Positions 1 through 8,437 of a stretch of DNA of 64,000 bases are shown one piece after another. The notes beneath the pieces are model-generated. The model saw nothing but the letters and a program-made list of their open reading frames with translations. It did no database searches and had not been told where the DNA came from. Each line of letters begins with the position of its first letter. The stretch's first letter is position 1. Origin of the DNA: Alkalimonas amylolytica (lineage in GTDB: Bacteria; Pseudomonadota; Gammaproteobacteria; Enterobacterales; Alteromonadaceae); the NCBI RefSeq assembly GCF_900107845.1, contig NZ_FNRM01000008.1, positions 84,693 to 148,692 of the forward strand, read 5' to 3'. A program made the translations under genes and the position numbers.

Positions 1-1
1 T

Positions 2-91
2 GAAGACGTAGCTGTTGTTATAGATAAAACTACCGCACACAATCCCTTTAAAAGCCTCATAGAGGATCTCCTTTTAAACCATAACACCTAA
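2..91 (+). CDS. C-terminal fragment of an unidentified protein (cut by window start)
   Basis: The + strand is open from the first bases to a TAA at 89-91. The 29 visible residues look protein-like, ending in a leucine-rich stretch (SLIEDLLLNHNT). Two adjacent palindromes follow at 100-124. It is too short to assign a family, and a chance open frame of this length is possible. The next gene, the CBS protein, is convergent with it. Confidence 0.35.
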   Translation, partial: EDVAVVIDKTTAHNPFKSLIEDLLLNHNT

Positions 92-99
92 CGCCATTA

Positions 100-124
100 G
101 ACAGCGCTGTCATTTGATCAAATG
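100..124. repeat. Two abutting perfect palindromes
   Basis: GACAGCGCTGTC (100-111) and CATTTGATCAAATG (111-124) are both perfect palindromes and share one base. They lie between the end of the partial + strand frame and the 3' end of the CBS gene at 190. Neither is followed by a clear T run. They could be protein-binding sites or part of a convergent transcription stop. Confidence 0.5.
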
Positions 125-189
125 ATAAACAATACCCAGATTAAATCCAACATATTTTGTTGAAATATTAAGCTATCCTTGGTTGCTAT

Positions 190-618
190 TTAACTTTCAA
201 GCAACTGACCAGCTAAGCGCACAAAGTCTGATGACGTTAAAATCCCCAGCAGTTGCTCGTTTTCATCCACTACTGGCAGGCAACCATGCTTATTTTTTAA
301 AAAATAACTGATGACTTCAGCCAGCGACTGCTGTGGCTGCACGGTCGCAAAGTCGGTATCCATCAGCTCACCAATAATTTGCTGTTTTTCTTTGCGCTCC
401 AGCGCACTGGTGCCGTATTTAGCCAGCAGCCCCATCACGGTGGCAATCATCTTTTTTTGCGTTAACACACCAACCAGCTTGTCTTGTTCATCCAGCACCG
501 GGATATGGCGGATATTTTTAGTACGCATCAGGTCATGCGCATCTTTGAGCGTTTGGTCACGGCGAACAAAAAGTGGGTTGGCGGTCATCAGCTCAGCCAC
601 ATGTTTTGCAGTCATCAT
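190..618 (-). CDS. CBS-domain pair protein
   Basis: A small cytoplasmic protein of 142 residues made almost entirely of two CBS motifs, about residues 8-60 and 85-140. Each has the typical alternation ending in a hydrophobic strand such as IPVLDEQDKLVGVLT or LPVVDENEQLLGILT. CBS pairs usually bind adenosine nucleotides and regulate a partner, but no catalytic domain is fused here. The start at 618 follows AGGGAG at 5-base spacing; a second ATG follows immediately. A paralogous two-CBS protein lies at 6849-7277 and shares the GCLPVVD motif. The partner and ligand are not evident from the neighbours. Confidence 0.85.
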   Translation of the reverse strand: MMTAKHVAELMTANPLFVRRDQTLKDAHDLMRTKNIRHIPVLDEQDKLVGVLTQKKMIATVMGLLAKYGTSALERKEKQQIIGELMDTDFATVQPQQSLAEVISYFLKNKHGCLPVVDENEQLLGILTSSDFVRLAGQLLES

Positions 619-682
619 TCAAGCTCCCTAAGCATCCCAGTCATCAGCATAGCCAAATTAGCACAGACTTTCCCGAAGCAGA

Positions 683-1579
683 TCAAACTTTTGCTTCTTC
701 TGCTACACCACTCGCCTTTTTGTTTGTTGTTTTAGTCAGACTGCTACCAAGGGAAGCGGTGATCACCATGGCAATCGCCAGCCACTGCCAGAGGCTGAGA
801 AATTCCGACAGCAACAACAAGCCAGCCATAGCAGCGACAGCGGGCTCTACACTCATCAGTACACTAAAGTTTTTCGAAGGTAAACGCTTTAGTGCCACCA
901 TTTCCAGAGAGTATGGCAGCGCACTGGACATCACCGCCACCAGCAGCGCGAGCGGCAGGATCTGCCATTGAAATAAGTCGGCACCGGCACTAACTACCCC
1001 AATGGGAAAAAGATAAAGTGCTGCTATGGTCATGCCCAGCGCCACCGTTGCCCCCCCAGGCGCCAAATTACCTGCTTTTTGACCAAACAAAATATAACCA
1101 GCCCAGCAACCTCCGGCGGCCAGTGCCAGCATCACGCCAACCGGGTCCAGCGCATCAGCACCGCGCATATCCGGCATTAACAAAAGGACTCCAGCCAGCG
1201 CAAAAGCCACCCAAAGCACATCCAGTTTGCGCCGTGAGGATAACAAGGCAACTGCCAGAGGACCGGTAAACTCCAGCGCAACGCCTACCCCCAGAGGAAT
1301 CCTTTCAATCGCCATGTAGAACAAGATATTCATACCACCGAGACAACCACCATAAATAATCAGCGCTTGCCATTGGCGTCCTTGCGGCCAGTGCCGCCAC
1401 GGCCTGAATACCAGCCATAAAATCAGGGCGGAAAAACCAACCCGCAGAGCGGTGGTCCCTTGCGGACCAATGACCGGAAAAAGTTGTTTGGCGATGGAAG
1501 CTCCGGATTGAATGCAGATCATGGCCAGCAGTACACTAACGATGGCAACAAGTAAGGTGCTCAGCTCGGTCTTTTGCAT
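683..1579 (-). CDS. rhtA: RhtA-like EamA/DMT-family exporter
   Basis: An inner-membrane protein of 298 residues with about ten hydrophobic segments in two EamA repeats. It closely follows the E. coli threonine/homoserine exporter RhtA, including IQSGASIAKQLFP near the N-terminus, GGMNILFYMAIERIPLGVGV, ALEFTGPLAVALLSSRR and SSALPYSLEMVALKRLP. The inferred role is proton-driven export of threonine, homoserine or related amino acids. The substrate is taken from homology, and DMT transporters vary in specificity. The start at 1579 has only a weak ribosome-binding site. It is divergent from the AraC-type regulator across about 200 bp. Confidence 0.85.
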   Translation of the reverse strand: MQKTELSTLLVAIVSVLLAMICIQSGASIAKQLFPVIGPQGTTALRVGFSALILWLVFRPWRHWPQGRQWQALIIYGGCLGGMNILFYMAIERIPLGVGVALEFTGPLAVALLSSRRKLDVLWVAFALAGVLLLMPDMRGADALDPVGVMLALAAGGCWAGYILFGQKAGNLAPGGATVALGMTIAALYLFPIGVVSAGADLFQWQILPLALLVAVMSSALPYSLEMVALKRLPSKNFSVLMSVEPAVAAMAGLLLLSEFLSLWQWLAIAMVITASLGSSLTKTTNKKASGVAEEAKV

Positions 1580-1779
1580 GTATTCATGATCTCAGAGACG
1601 GAATGACGAGAAAAGGGACATTATACTAAACTTCCGTTGTCAACACGGTATGGTTTTAGCAAACATTTTGGCTCCCCCAGTGTTTTGAAGACTTTCTTTA
1701 GCTTAGCAGGTACTGCGTCTTTCATTTTGCAACTACTTATGTTGTATTAGCTTTAAGCCTACCGACAAGGTAATACTAT

Positions 1780-2763
1780 ATGCTGACAACGTCTTCCTGG
1801 TGGCTAAAAAATATGGCGGAAACGTTTCTCTGGCTTGGACTACCGGCCAGAGATTTATTTGAGCAAGCCAATATCCCGTTCCGAACCCTGGAAAATGCCT
1901 CCAACCGTTACCCACAAGACAATGTGACCCAATTGTGGAAATTGGCCGAGCAAGCCAGCAAGGATGTCAGTATCGGCTTAAAAGCAGGCAACAACCTGAG
2001 CATCAGTACCATCCCTGTGGTTGGCTTTGCCTTGCTGGAGTGTCAAAACGCAGAGGCAGCCATGGAGCTGCTAATCCGCTACCAAAAGGCCATTGGGGAT
2101 ACATCGAGTGTCAAACTACTCGCCAGTTCGTCATCACAGGCCCAGCTGTTATTCGAGCTGAATGCCGATGGGCGTCCACTGTCCAGGCACAGTTATGAAG
2201 CTGCGATGGCATTTAGCATCAAGTTGGCTCGAACCATCAGTGGGCATGAGTGGGCACCCTTGCAGGTCCAACTGATGTCAGCCCAGCCAGATGAGCAAAC
2301 TGCACAACTTCACCGGACGATTTTTCACTGCGATGTCCTCTACAATCAATCCAATTACAGCCTGATGTTTACCAGGGAAATAAATACCAGACAAACCAGG
2401 GCCTACCTTCACCAGGCACAAAACAGCGATCATCGACCGCTGACCCGGCTCATCCAGTTGATGTTGGAGGAATCCTTACCATCCGGTGAAGTGAAGCGGG
2501 AGTTTTTCGCCAAACGACTGCATATCAGTGAAAAGACTCTACAACGTAAACTGCAAGGTGAAGGGAGTTGCTTTACCGATTTAGTGGATGAGGTGCGAAA
2601 AGCGCGTAGTGCAGCATTGCTGACAGCTTCGCATCTATCCATCACTGAAATTGCCTTTCTTTGTGGTTTTAGTGAACTGAGCGCTTTTCATCACGCCTTT
2701 AAGCGCTGGTTTCAGCAAACACCAGGGCAATACCGGCAGCAAAACGCAAACAGGGCTGACTAA
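1780..2763 (+). CDS. AraC-family transcriptional regulator
   Basis: A cytoplasmic DNA-binding regulator of 327 residues. Residues 1-200 resemble the arabinose-binding-like N-terminal domain found in OruR/ArgR-type AraC proteins. The last 90 or so residues form the double helix-turn-helix, with FFAKRLHISEKTLQRKL followed by the signature ITEIAFLCGFSELSAFHHAF and the terminal FQQTPGQYR. It sits beside, and convergent with, the large TonB-dependent receptor at 2782-5235. By context it is a candidate regulator of that receptor and of the phosphatase that shares its leader. The start at 1780 follows AAGG at about 9 bases; Met at 1813 is an alternative. Confidence 0.9.
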   Translation: MLTTSSWWLKNMAETFLWLGLPARDLFEQANIPFRTLENASNRYPQDNVTQLWKLAEQASKDVSIGLKAGNNLSISTIPVVGFALLECQNAEAAMELLIRYQKAIGDTSSVKLLASSSSQAQLLFELNADGRPLSRHSYEAAMAFSIKLARTISGHEWAPLQVQLMSAQPDEQTAQLHRTIFHCDVLYNQSNYSLMFTREINTRQTRAYLHQAQNSDHRPLTRLIQLMLEESLPSGEVKREFFAKRLHISEKTLQRKLQGEGSCFTDLVDEVRKARSAALLTASHLSITEIAFLCGFSELSAFHHAFKRWFQQTPGQYRQQNANRAD

Positions 2764-2781
2764 CCGCCAGCCCTGCCTGTT

Positions 2782-5235
2782 TTATTCAAAGTTATAGCGA
2801 AACTCAAGACCAAGTTGTCTTGGCTGACTTTGGTAACAGCGTGCCATGGAGTCACCTGTTGTCGGGTCCACCAGACCTAAGGTGGTATTCAGTGGTTGAT
2901 AGGTCACTGCCTGACAGTACCCCTTATCCAACAGATTTTTTGCAAACAGCGTGAGATCCCATGCACCTAAATCATCAGAAATACCAAGACGAAGATTCAC
3001 CAGGCCATAACCAGGGCGCATGGTTGAAGGGTTATTATCCGTTACCCCAGAAGGCCGACGCTTGCCAAGGTACTGATACTCGCCCCGTACAAACCACTCT
3101 TTGTTTTGACCAAAATAATCTCGCCACTCCATCGAGTTGGAAAATTGCCACCGGGGCGAAAAGTTATTCGGGGTTCCTGTTAGATCCTGCTGTATATTGG
3201 AAGGAAAGCCGGGCAAGTTGGTACCATCCCTGTAGTCCAGAAACTTGGAATCCAGATAACTGCCACTCAACATAACAGATAAGTTATTGGTTGCGTAAAG
3301 ATTAGCATCCACCTCAACCCCTTGCTGGCGAAGCTCAGCAGCATTTAAAACCACGAAAGTCACACCATCAAACCGGCGATCCTGAAAATTTTTAAGGTTG
3401 GTACGAAACAGGGTTGCGTTCACTGTACCTAAGCCTAAAAACCAGGACTTGAATCCCCACTCCAGGTTGGTAACCGTTTCAGAGTCAAAGACTCGCTTGT
3501 CCCCCAGCACTTCGGAGCCAGACTCGGTATTAAAACCACCACCTTTGTACCCGGTGGAGGCAGTCAGGAAGGTCATAAAGTCATTGGTTGGCGCATAACG
3601 CAGAGTGGCCAGCCAGGTCACTTGATCGTCTTTAAATGCAAGCTCAGAACTTTCATTCACCCGAAGGTTAATGCCAAAGGGATTTGTGGCTGTGCGCGGG
3701 CCGGCAATATTGTTTCGGACATCATTGACGAAGTAGCCTGTTTTATCATCATTGGTGTAACGCACCCCGACAATGGCAGATACCTGGTCTGTGATATCAT
3801 AGGTTCCTTGCGCAAAAACCGACATACTTTTCACATCCTGAGAAAAATTACTCAGAATCGCCTGCGTCTGGGGTCCATTTAAACAAGCTCCAGCCGCTGC
3901 TCCCGCGGTATTTAGCGCATTACCAAAGGCCGTTGCTGTATCGACCCCACCGGACAGGTTGGCTCTAAACACTGTATTCCAGACATTGTTGTGTAAGGCC
4001 AGGGAACAAAAGTCCGCCCCCAAATTAAACCACTGATCAATATCGTATGATTCCTGATAGTAGTAGAGTCCGGCAACATAGTTAAATGGGCCATCGAATG
4101 AAGAGAGCAATTGAAGCTCCTGCGAAAAGGTTTGTGCTGCATAGTCAGTCACCCGGGGCAGCAATTCTGCAGGTAAGCGAATGGGCGTTTCATAGGTGAA
4201 GTTATTCCACTTTCGCATGGCAGTGATGGAGCGGTAGCTGTATTGCCCGTGATCCCAGGCTACATCGAGCGACAACCCCCGCTGTTCATCCACTGCATCG
4301 TCCTCGTGGATCTGATTTAATCTGCGGTCAAACTCATTCGACACATTGGGGAGCGGTCCGGTAAAGCCATTAACCAGTTTATCCGGCGTTATCTCCGGAT
4401 CCAAAATAAACGAAATCGCACTCAAATATCTCGGCTGCACAGAGTCTGCAATCACACTGCTGGCACTGCCATTATTGTTAATTCGCTTCCAGTCAGCCCG
4501 CAAACTTGCATCCGCTTTCCCTATTGGAAAAACCAGCGAGCCTCTTACCCCAATGTCCTGCCAACGTCCAATATCCGTTTCAGAATATTCGCTATAGGCA
4601 AAGCCATCTTGCTTGGAGTAGTGCATCGACATTCGCCCAGAAACCGATTCATTTAAGGCCCGGTCCAGGGTAACTCCGCCATAACGCAAAGAGTCCGAGC
4701 CAATGCCAGCCCAAACTCTGGTGGTATTATCACCAGCGGCTTTTGCGGTGCGTATATTCAATGCGCCCATGGAGGCATTGCGTCCAAACAAGGTTCCCTG
4801 AGGGCCCCGCAGCACCTCCACTGCCTCAATATCTTCAAGCTTGCCAACAATAGCCCCAGGCCGTGGAATATAAACACCATCAATAAAAACAGCGACGCTT
4901 GGTTCCAGGCCATTCGAACCGGACGTCCCTACCCCACGGATGGCAATGCGGTTACTCGCTACCTGGCTGGAACGCGTCAATGTCAGGTTTGGAACATAGG
5001 CGCCTAACTCCTGCATATCGGTAATACCTGCCCTCTCAATAAAGTCCGCACCGTAAGCACTCATTGCAATGGGTACTTCCTGTATACTTTCGGTTCGCCT
5101 GGTGGCTGTAACCTGTATCACCTCTACTTGCTTGGCTTCATCTACTTCTTCAATTTGATCTATCGCTTGTCCTAGAGCTGCGCCTGAAACCAGAATTACA
5201 GACAGAGCTGACATATACGTATAATTATGTTGCAC
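2782..5235 (-). CDS. TonB-dependent outer-membrane receptor (substrate unknown)
   Basis: An outer-membrane receptor of about 817 residues. A short signal peptide (VILVSGAALGQA) is followed by a TonB-box-like EVIQVTATRRTESIQEVP, a plug domain (IAIRGVGTSGSNG, IEAVEVLRGPQGTLFGRNA) and a long barrel ending in the usual aromatic GLEFRYNFE. It resembles the IroN/FecA-like receptors common in sphingomonads and Alteromonadales, and the substrate cannot be read from sequence. I chose the GTG at 5235 because AAAGGAG precedes it by 7 bases and both elements are conserved in the leader copy at 6269-6408. A longer frame reaches an ATG at 5262 and beyond, and an internal ATG lies at 5214. It probably belongs with the AraC regulator and acid phosphatase. 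Confidence 0.9.
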   Translation of the reverse strand: MQHNYTYMSALSVILVSGAALGQAIDQIEEVDEAKQVEVIQVTATRRTESIQEVPIAMSAYGADFIERAGITDMQELGAYVPNLTLTRSSQVASNRIAIRGVGTSGSNGLEPSVAVFIDGVYIPRPGAIVGKLEDIEAVEVLRGPQGTLFGRNASMGALNIRTAKAAGDNTTRVWAGIGSDSLRYGGVTLDRALNESVSGRMSMHYSKQDGFAYSEYSETDIGRWQDIGVRGSLVFPIGKADASLRADWKRINNNGSASSVIADSVQPRYLSAISFILDPEITPDKLVNGFTGPLPNVSNEFDRRLNQIHEDDAVDEQRGLSLDVAWDHGQYSYRSITAMRKWNNFTYETPIRLPAELLPRVTDYAAQTFSQELQLLSSFDGPFNYVAGLYYYQESYDIDQWFNLGADFCSLALHNNVWNTVFRANLSGGVDTATAFGNALNTAGAAAGACLNGPQTQAILSNFSQDVKSMSVFAQGTYDITDQVSAIVGVRYTNDDKTGYFVNDVRNNIAGPRTATNPFGINLRVNESSELAFKDDQVTWLATLRYAPTNDFMTFLTASTGYKGGGFNTESGSEVLGDKRVFDSETVTNLEWGFKSWFLGLGTVNATLFRTNLKNFQDRRFDGVTFVVLNAAELRQQGVEVDANLYATNNLSVMLSGSYLDSKFLDYRDGTNLPGFPSNIQQDLTGTPNNFSPRWQFSNSMEWRDYFGQNKEWFVRGEYQYLGKRRPSGVTDNNPSTMRPGYGLVNLRLGISDDLGAWDLTLFAKNLLDKGYCQAVTYQPLNTTLGLVDPTTGDSMARCYQSQPRQLGLEFRYNFE

Positions 5236-5363
5236 TTGCTTTCTCCTTTGAAAGTTCTGCATGCTCGCTTTGCTACCACTAAGTAGGTAAAGCAAGTACA
5301 ACCCTAGTCAGTCCACGCACTATAATCTTGGTTTTAAAGTGCGATTTATTGCTTCAACAGGAC
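5221..5363 (-). repeat. Leader repeat, copy A (upstream of TonB receptor)
   Basis: This stretch is repeated in the same orientation at 6269-6408. The copies are nearly identical at both ends and looser in the middle. The first end holds the GTG start, the AAAGGAG ribosome-binding site and the first codons. The distal end holds a block of about 38 bases around TAAAGTGCGATTTATTG. Each copy lies directly 5' of one gene, so the repeat carries start, leader and probably promoter or operator. Copy A lies about 50 bp downstream of the phosphatase stop codon. Confidence 0.8.
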
Positions 5364-5414
5364 TTTACCGATCACCAAGGCCAAAGAGACAACGCCAAGG
5401 GGGTCTCATGGATG

Positions 5415-6283
5415 TCAGAGCACACCAGGAATCCGTTGGGAAAGTGCTGCTGCTTCAGCCGCACAATCCCGGTTTGGCCCTGAATTTTTTGCACGGGCCC
5501 TCGCCAGCTCTTGTCGCGCCACTTCGACGTCCTCACGGAACTCAGGTACAGACTGCAGTCGCGCAACAGTTGCCGCCCCCAAATGACGCCCCTGCAGGAT
5601 GTCGCTTAGCCAGTGCACATTGCACACCAATCGACTCTCGCCATAACTTCTGCCACGCATCAGCACAGCATCGGTAGAGTCAGGTGCAACTTCAGCCAGT
5701 ACCAGTGCTGCTGCCCACCCCAGTGCTGTATGACCTGACGGGTAGGAGCCACTGCGAGGTCCACGCAACTGATCTTCATCGTCCGGCGAACAGGTACTCT
5801 GTTTCAGCGCCATAAAAGGACGTGCCCGGCTGTAATGGAACTTGGCTGCATTGGTGGAGTTGACAGCATCCATCATGGTTCGCTGCAACAGTTGGAATAA
5901 ACGGGGGGTATCCTCAGCCGTGATAGCTACCCCCAATGCGCAATCAAAAGTGCCAAGCGCATGAGCACGATCCAAGTCAGCATCACTTGCCGCCAACTCC
6001 CAACGAGGAGAACCACGCAATGCTTTTGCATCGAGCTGGATTTGTTGATCCAAAGCAAAAGCAGCAGAGTCTCCAGCCGGGTAAGGAGGCAACAGTGCCA
6101 TGCTGCTTGGAAGCTCATCCTTGGTCAGATAGCCAACAAAATAGCCTGGCATGGCTTCTGGCACATCGCGCATGCCTATCCGCTCACCGGCTGGTGCCTC
6201 GGATGGCTTCGGTATCTGAGTACAACCCGATAAGATGAATGCAGCTAAAATGCAAACAAAGGATATTTATAATAATGTTGCAC
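5415..6283 (-). CDS. Class A acid phosphatase (PAP2 fold) lipoprotein, apparent frameshift in signal peptide
   Basis: A periplasmic or membrane-anchored nonspecific acid phosphatase that releases phosphate from organic monoesters. It has all three PAP2 motifs of the PhoN/PhoC class: KFHYSRARP, GSYPSGHTALGW and SRLVCNVHWLSD. The first ATG in frame is at 6173, but the frame stays open upstream to 6266. There it encodes a lipoprotein signal ending ILAAFILSGC, which points to a real N-terminus further out. The conserved GTG (6283) with AAAGGAG from the duplicated leader is in a different frame and reaches a TAG after 12 codons. One base gained or lost would join them as MQHYYKYPLF plus the lipobox region. 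Either the signal peptide is frameshifted, or translation starts at a rare codon, or the sequence has an error. A start at 6173 would give a protein without a signal. Confidence 0.8.
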
Positions 6284-6408
6284 TTTCTTTCTCCTTTAAA
6301 AGTTTTGTAGGCTTACTTTATCCAGCCGGAGATAAAGCTCATGCAACACTAATCAGTCTCTGGATTCTCGTCTTGGCTTTAAAGTGCGATTTATTGTTTC
6401 AGCAGGAC
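6269..6408 (-). repeat. Leader repeat, copy B (upstream of acid phosphatase)
   Basis: The second copy of the leader described at 5221-5363, again ending at the start codon of a minus-strand gene. It retains the GTG and AAAGGAG, and the distal TAAAGTGCGATTTATTG block is exact. The middle part has drifted and differs by about 3 bases in length. Direct repeats flanking the phosphatase could recombine and delete it. From 6409 to 6518 I see no further gene or strong structure. Confidence 0.8.
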
Positions 6409-6527
6409 CATTTCAAACGACTGAAGCATCCATGCGAACAAAACATTGTCCTCAGACATCAAGCAAAAACACCGAATAGCTAGTAAGCTGTCATCAATAA
6501 TTCATCAAAAAATGTTAGGTGTCAGCT

Positions 6528-6848
6528 ATGACAACAGCCCACAAAGAGAAGAGGTTCGAAAGCTTCAAAGAATTTTATCCGTTTTATTTGCAGGAGCATT
6601 CAAACCGGGTGTGTCGCAGGCTGCATGTGGTAGGTAGCACCCTGGTGCTGCTGGTGTTGTTTACTGCGGTGTTAACTAGTCAATGGATTTGGTTATGGGC
6701 CTTACCGGTGTTCGGTTATGGCTTTGCCTGGGTCGGTCATTTCTTTTTTGAGAAAAACAAGCCGGCGACCTTTAAGTACCCACTTTACAGTCTGCTGGGT
6801 GATTGGGTGATGTATAAAGATGTGCTGACAGGGAAAATCCCCTGGTAA
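6528..6848 (+). CDS. DUF962 / Mpo1-like membrane protein
   Basis: A small membrane protein of about 106 residues of the DUF962 (YGL010w/Mpo1-like) family. Characteristic parts are FKEFYPFYLQEHSN near the N-terminus, RRLHVVGSTL at the first membrane segment, and GYGFAWVGHFFFEKNKPATF, ending YSLLGDWVMYKDVLTGKIP. Two to three hydrophobic segments span about residues 32-75. The yeast relative is an iron-dependent dioxygenase of 2-hydroxy fatty acids, and the histidines in HVVG and GHFFFE are compatible with that. Bacterial function is not established. I chose ATG 6528, preceded by AGGTG; a GTG at 6519 is also in frame. Confidence 0.85.
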   Translation: MTTAHKEKRFESFKEFYPFYLQEHSNRVCRRLHVVGSTLVLLVLFTAVLTSQWIWLWALPVFGYGFAWVGHFFFEKNKPATFKYPLYSLLGDWVMYKDVLTGKIPW

Positions 6849-7277
6849 TCAGGCTTTGGTTGCCTGTTTTGGCTGCAGGGCAAAACGCAACACATCCTTC
6901 CAGGACACAATGCCGAGCAAACGCTGTTCAGAATCAACCACCGGCAAGCAGCCGATGTTGTATTGCAACAGCAAGTTAGCTGCATCTTTGATACTGGTTT
7001 TATCGTTGACGGTAAAGACCGGTGACGTCATCACATGCCGCACCTTGCGACTGCGGATGTAATTCTCGACACTGGTTTCAAAAGCAGAGTCCATCACCGG
7101 GCTGAGCGCCCGGAAATAGTCTTTCACTGAAATAATACCTTGCAACCGACCCGAACTATCCACCACCGGCAGGTGTTGAAACTTTGCTGCCGAAAACACT
7201 TCGCGCAGCGAGGATAAACTGGCATCCTCGGTAGTAGTCAGCACTTTGCGGCTCATAATAGCACCAATCCTGCTCAT
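6849..7277 (-). CDS. CBS-domain pair protein
   Basis: A second stand-alone CBS pair of about 142 residues, downstream of pilU on the same strand. Motif one ends FQHLPVVDSSGRLQGIIS and motif two NIGCLPVVDSEQRLLGIVS, each followed by a helix. It probably binds an adenine nucleotide and modulates an unknown partner. The ATG at 7277 has AGGAGG just upstream at a tight 3-base spacing; an in-frame ATG at 7292 lies inside a palindrome and is less likely. The palindrome between pilU and this gene suggests expression partly independent of pilTU. Confidence 0.85.
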   Translation of the reverse strand: MSRIGAIMSRKVLTTTEDASLSSLREVFSAAKFQHLPVVDSSGRLQGIISVKDYFRALSPVMDSAFETSVENYIRSRKVRHVMTSPVFTVNDKTSIKDAANLLLQYNIGCLPVVDSEQRLLGIVSWKDVLRFALQPKQATKA

Positions 7278-7291
7278 AGCCCTCCTAAGCA

Positions 7292-7319
7292 TAAACCGGA
7301 TGCTTAAGCATCCGGTTTA
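7292..7319. terminator. Perfect 28-bp palindrome at the 3' end of pilU
   Basis: The two 14-base arms are exact complements around the centre CTTAAG (arm TAAACCGGATGCTT). It covers the last codons and stop of pilU and ends about 15 bases before the CBS start at 7277. No long T run follows on the minus strand. It may act as an attenuator, an mRNA-stabilising hairpin or a protein site. Confidence 0.5.
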
Positions 7320-8428
7320 TCAAAGCCTTCGATGGTGACGCCGGACAATAAACCAGAGCCACGGGTATCGTTGCTGCGCAGTTTGATCATTAGACGCAGA
7401 TCATTCGGTGAATCAGCATGGTGCAGTGCATCGGCATAGCTGATTTGACCACGCTCGTACAGGTCGTACAGCGCCTGATCAAAGGTCTGCATGCCAAGCT
7501 CACGCGATTTCGCCATCAACGCTTTGATTTCCCCGACCTGCCCACGGGAAATTAAATCCGCTACCAGTGGCGAGTTCAGTAAGACCTCAATGGCAGCTAC
7601 CCGGCCGGTCCCATCCGCTGTAGGCACCAACTGCTGCGCCACAATAGCACGCAAATTCAACGATAAATCAAACAACAGCTTCTGATGCATTTCTTTCGGC
7701 ACCAGGTGCATGATACGATCAATGGCCTGGTTGGCATTGTTGGCGTGTAAGGTAGCCACACACAAGTGACCGGTTTCAGCAAAGGATAATGCATACTCCA
7801 TGGTTTGCATATCCCGCACCTCACCGATCAGAATCACATCCGGTGCCTGACGCAACGAGCTTTTTAACGCTGCGGAAAAAGACTCGGTATCGATGCCGAC
7901 TTCTCGCTGAGTAATAAGGCTTTTATGGTGCTCGTGCACAAACTCAATGGGGTCTTCAATAGTCAGAATATGGCCCTTGGCATTGCGGTTACGATAGCCC
8001 AGCAGCGCCGCCAAAGAGGTAGATTTACCGGTACCAGTACCACCAACAAAAAGCACCAACCCTCGTTTGGACATAATGATTTCTTTTAAAATAGGCGGTA
8101 AACCCAGGTCGTCGGCATTAGGAATATCCGTTACAATGCGCCGAACCACCATGCCAGCCTGATCACGCTGCCAAAATGCCGATATCCGAAAACGACCAGC
8201 CTGATTGGCGATAGCAAAGTTACACTCTTTGCTGGTAACAAACTCCTGCTTCTGCTTTTCCGTCATCGCCGACACTACCAGCTGAAAAGAGTCGTCTTCC
8301 GATAAAGGCTGTTCAGCAATGGGCAACAATTCACCATTAATTTTAGCGGCCACCGGCATGCCTGCCGTGACAAACATATCCGAGGCACCTTTATCCACCA
8401 TAACTTGCAAAAATTCGGTCAGTTGCAT
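7304..8428 (-). CDS. pilU: Type IV pilus retraction ATPase PilU
   Basis: A hexameric cytoplasmic ATPase of 374 residues that assists PilT in retracting type IV pili. It contains Walker A (GGTGTGKST), the Asp box (ILTIEDPIEFVHEH), Walker B (DVILIGEVRD) and the His box (TGHLCVATLHANNANQAIDR). Features such as RGLVLFVGGTGTGKSTSLAALLGYRN and the long C-terminal extension separate it from PilT. It follows pilT with a 9-base gap, the usual pilTU arrangement. Its stop codon lies in the palindrome at 7292-7319. Confidence 0.97.
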   Translation of the reverse strand: MQLTEFLQVMVDKGASDMFVTAGMPVAAKINGELLPIAEQPLSEDDSFQLVVSAMTEKQKQEFVTSKECNFAIANQAGRFRISAFWQRDQAGMVVRRIVTDIPNADDLGLPPILKEIIMSKRGLVLFVGGTGTGKSTSLAALLGYRNRNAKGHILTIEDPIEFVHEHHKSLITQREVGIDTESFSAALKSSLRQAPDVILIGEVRDMQTMEYALSFAETGHLCVATLHANNANQAIDRIMHLVPKEMHQKLLFDLSLNLRAIVAQQLVPTADGTGRVAAIEVLLNSPLVADLISRGQVGEIKALMAKSRELGMQTFDQALYDLYERGQISYADALHHADSPNDLRLMIKLRSNDTRGSGLLSGVTIEGFDKPDA

Positions 8429-8437
8429 ACGGTCTCC

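Noticed and set aside
5339..5677. Long + strand frame over the phosphatase 3' end
   Set aside because: It is a shadow of the phosphatase gene, whose PAP2 motifs are clear on the minus strand.
190..7277. Idea that the two CBS-pair genes bound a mobile island
   Set aside because: No flanking repeats, integrase, transposase or tRNA are visible; the two proteins share family motifs but are not near-identical.
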